This document shows, one piece after another, positions 4,337-6,599 of a stretch of DNA of 6,599 bases. Each line of letters opens with the position of its first letter. Position 1 is the stretch's first letter. Source of the DNA: an uncultured Chloroflexota bacterium. GTDB lineage: Bacteria; Chloroflexota; Limnocylindria; Limnocylindrales; Limnocylindraceae. Under the pieces are notes generated by a model. That model made no database searches, was not told where the DNA came from, and worked only from the letters and a program-made list of their open reading frames with translations. The stretch covers positions 1-6,599 of the forward strand of contig CAIJIA010000069.1 in assembly GCA_903820655.1 (NCBI GenBank), read 5' to 3'. The position numbers and the translations under genes are program-made.

Positions 4337-6599
4337 GTGAGCGCCAAGCCTGACTTTACGCACCTCCACGTCCACAGCGAGTTCAGCCTGCTCGACGGCA
4401 TGAGCAACCTGGAGGCGCTGATGGAGGAGACGAAGCGCCTGGGGATGGACTCCATTGCCCTCACCGACCACGGCGCCCTCTACGGCTCGGTCCAGTTCGT
4501 CCAGGCGGCGAAGCAGCACGGCATCAAGCCGATCATCGGCGTCGAAACCTACGTCGCTCGGCGCGGCATGCGCGACAAGGAGGGGAAGGCCGACCAGCAG
4601 CCGTTCCACCTCATCGCCCTCGCGACCAGCGGAACGGGCTATCGCAATCTCTGTCGGCTCGTGACCGACGCCCATCTTGATGGGCTCTACTACAAGCCAC
4701 GTACCGACCACGAGCATCTAGCACGACATGCAGAGGGGCTCGTTGGGCTCTCGGGATGCTTGAACGGCGAGATCGCTCGAGCACTCGAGGTTGATGATTG
4801 GGAACATGCGCGTGCCCTCGCGGGAAAGTACGGCGAAATCTTCGGGAAGGGTCGCTTCTTCCTCGAGGTGCAGGATCACGGACTCCCCGAACAGCGTCGC
4901 CTGAACGAGCAGCTCTTCCGCCTCGCCCCCGAAGTCGGCCTCCCGCTGGTGCTGACCAACGATCTCCACTACGTGCGCGCCGATCAGCGCGATGCGCACG
5001 ACGTGCTCCTCTGCATCGGTACGGCGAGCAACCTCGAGACACCAGGACGCATGAAGTTCGGCTCCGGCGATTTCTACTTGAAGTCACCAGAGCAGATGGC
5101 GGCGCTCTTCCCTGACCGGCCCGAGCTCCTCAAGAACACGCGGCTCATTGCGGAGATGGTGGACTTCAACCTCGAACTCGGCACAACGCGCGTTCCAGAC
5201 ATTGAGGTCCCAGCTGGTGAGACCGTTGAAACGTGGCTCACCAAGGAGGCTGAGAGGGGGCTCGTGCGCCGGTTCGGCACGCCGAGCGATGCCGCACGCG
5301 CACGGCTCGAATACGAGCTCAACGTCATCATCAAGATGGGGTACGCCGCCTACTTCCTCATCGTGGCCGACTTCGTGCGCTTTGCGCGCGAGCAGGGGAT
5401 CGCCACCACCTGCCGAGGGAGCGCCCCAGGATCCATCGTCACCTACGCACTTGGCATCACTCCGGTAGACCCGCTGCACTACGAACTACCGTTTGAGCGC
5501 TTCTTGAACCAAGACCGCGTCACGATGCCGGATATCGATATCGACTTCGAGGATGGGCGACGTGATGAGGTCATTCGCTATGTCTCGCAAAAGTATGGGG
5601 AAGACCGCGTTGCCCAGATCATCACCTTCGGCACGATGGCGGCGCGCGCCTCGATTCGCGACGTCGGTCGGGTGCTTGGAAAGAGCTACAGCGAGGTTGA
5701 TCGCATCGCCAAATCGGTGCCGGCCCTCCTAAACATCAGCCTCGAGGACGCGCGCAAATCGCCTGAGTTTGCCGCCTACGCCGACGGCACGGAGTACGGG
5801 CAGCTCATCGGTCTCGCCGAGCAGCTGGAGGGGGTGGTTCGCAATGCGTCGACCCACGCGGCGGGCGTCGTAATCAGTCGCGAGCCGTTGACCGAGATCA
5901 TGGCCCTCCAGCGCGCGACGAACTCCGAAGGTGTCATGACGCAGATTGAGATGCACGGTGTTGAGGCACTCGGCCTGCTGAAGTTTGACTTCCTCGGCCT
6001 GGCCAACCTGACAATTCTCCGCACGGCGGTGGATCGAATTCGAGAGACGCGTGGCATTGAGATTGACCTTGACTCCATTCCGCTGGACGACGCGAAGACG
6101 TTTGCGCTCCTCGCCTCAGGCGAAACTACTGGCGTCTTCCAGCTCGAGTCGCCCGGGATGCGTCGGTACATCAAGGAGCTGCGCCCGACCAGCGTCTATG
6201 ACCTAGCCGCCATGGTTGCCCTCTATCGACCGGGCCCGATGGCGAACATTCCGACCTACATCCGCCGCAAGCACGGTCAGGAGGCGGTGACCTATCTGCA
6301 TCCGCTGCTGGAGCCGTTCCTTAAGCGAACGTACGGCGTCTTCGTCTACCAGGAGGACATCATGGCCGCAGCTTCAGCACTCGGCGGCTTTTCGGGGCCG
6401 AAGGCCGACACCCTGGGGTACGCGGTGCGCAAGAAGAAGGAGGACGTCCTCGCCGGCTTGAAGCAAGAGTTCATCACCAGCGCTGCCGAACGTGGTGTTG
6501 CCCGTGCCACCATTGACAAGGTGTTTGAAGCCTTTGAGCCGTTCGCGAACTACGGGTTCAACAAGGCGCACGCCACCTGCTACGGCTTGATCGCCTATC
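4337..6599 (+). CDS. dnaE: DNA polymerase III alpha subunit, first 754 codons (runs off window)
   Basis: DnaE is the replicative polymerase catalytic subunit. The frame stays open to the window end, giving 754 of about 1,150-1,200 residues expected. GTG 4337 is the only usual start after the in-frame stop at 4301-4303, and gives the normal N-terminus FTHLHVHSEFSLLDG. The PHP domain (about 1-280) keeps the candidate metal ligands H11, H13, D20, H45, E70, H91, C141, H181, D209 and H211, unlike the degenerate E. coli version. The palm carries the catalytic aspartates D401 and D403 in MPDIDIDF (397-404) and D551 in KFDFLGL, after CRGSAPGSIV. Further on are IITFGTMAARASIRDVGR, FQLESPGM, YRPGPM, VYQEDIM and RKKK at 698-701, and FNKAHATCYGLIAY closes the window. 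The rest of the fingers, the beta-clamp-binding segment and the OB fold lie outside. It is likely monocistronic at its 5' end, driven by the short divergent region. Confidence 0.98.
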   Translation, partial: MSAKPDFTHLHVHSEFSLLDGMSNLEALMEETKRLGMDSIALTDHGALYGSVQFVQAAKQHGIKPIIGVETYVARRGMRDKEGKADQQPFHLIALATSGTGYRNLCRLVTDAHLDGLYYKPRTDHEHLARHAEGLVGLSGCLNGEIARALEVDDWEHARALAGKYGEIFGKGRFFLEVQDHGLPEQRRLNEQLFRLAPEVGLPLVLTNDLHYVRADQRDAHDVLLCIGTASNLETPGRMKFGSGDFYLKSPEQMAALFPDRPELLKNTRLIAEMVDFNLELGTTRVPDIEVPAGETVETWLTKEAERGLVRRFGTPSDAARARLEYELNVIIKMGYAAYFLIVADFVRFAREQGIATTCRGSAPGSIVTYALGITPVDPLHYELPFERFLNQDRVTMPDIDIDFEDGRRDEVIRYVSQKYGEDRVAQIITFGTMAARASIRDVGRVLGKSYSEVDRIAKSVPALLNISLEDARKSPEFAAYADGTEYGQLIGLAEQLEGVVRNASTHAAGVVISREPLTEIMALQRATNSEGVMTQIEMHGVEALGLLKFDFLGLANLTILRTAVDRIRETRGIEIDLDSIPLDDAKTFALLASGETTGVFQLESPGMRRYIKELRPTSVYDLAAMVALYRPGPMANIPTYIRRKHGQEAVTYLHPLLEPFLKRTYGVFVYQEDIMAAASALGGFSGPKADTLGYAVRKKKEDVLAGLKQEFITSAAERGVARATIDKVFEAFEPFANYGFNKAHATCYGLIAY

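Overview
The window is 6.6 kb of densely packed bacterial chromosome from a fairly GC-rich organism. All of it is coding except about 35 bases between two divergent genes. I see no mobile element, CRISPR array, RNA gene or phage gene. The DnaE sequence (motifs CRGSAPGS, TLGYAVRKKK, FNKAHATCYGLIAY) and the apparent leaderless promoters suggest a high-GC lineage such as Chloroflexota, or less likely an actinobacterium-like group. This is an impression from motifs, not a phylogenetic placement.

Layout. (1) Plus strand, 1-2198: the 3' part of a PLP-dependent class I aminotransferase, then gatB (transamidosome subunit B), then a 90-aa putative membrane protein. The junctions are ATGA and TAAATG, so this looks like one translationally coupled unit. 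(2) Minus strand, 4301 down to 2195: a CoA-binding (YccU-type) protein, a 248-aa protein I cannot assign, and a PfkB-family sugar kinase. They are joined by ATGA and GTGA overlaps and form a three-gene operon. Its last stop and the stop of the small membrane protein share the palindrome CTAG, so the two units converge with no gap. (3) Plus strand, 4337 to the end: the first 754 codons of dnaE, the DNA polymerase III alpha subunit, open at the window edge.

The dnaE and CoA-binding genes diverge from a very short region. In each direction a TANNNT box lies 6-7 bases before the start codon and there is no Shine-Dalgarno sequence, so both mRNAs are probably leaderless.

Housekeeping functions dominate (amino acid metabolism, tRNA-dependent amidation, replication). 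The part most likely to hold something undescribed is the minus-strand operon, where an unrecognised protein is tightly coupled to a divergent PfkB kinase.
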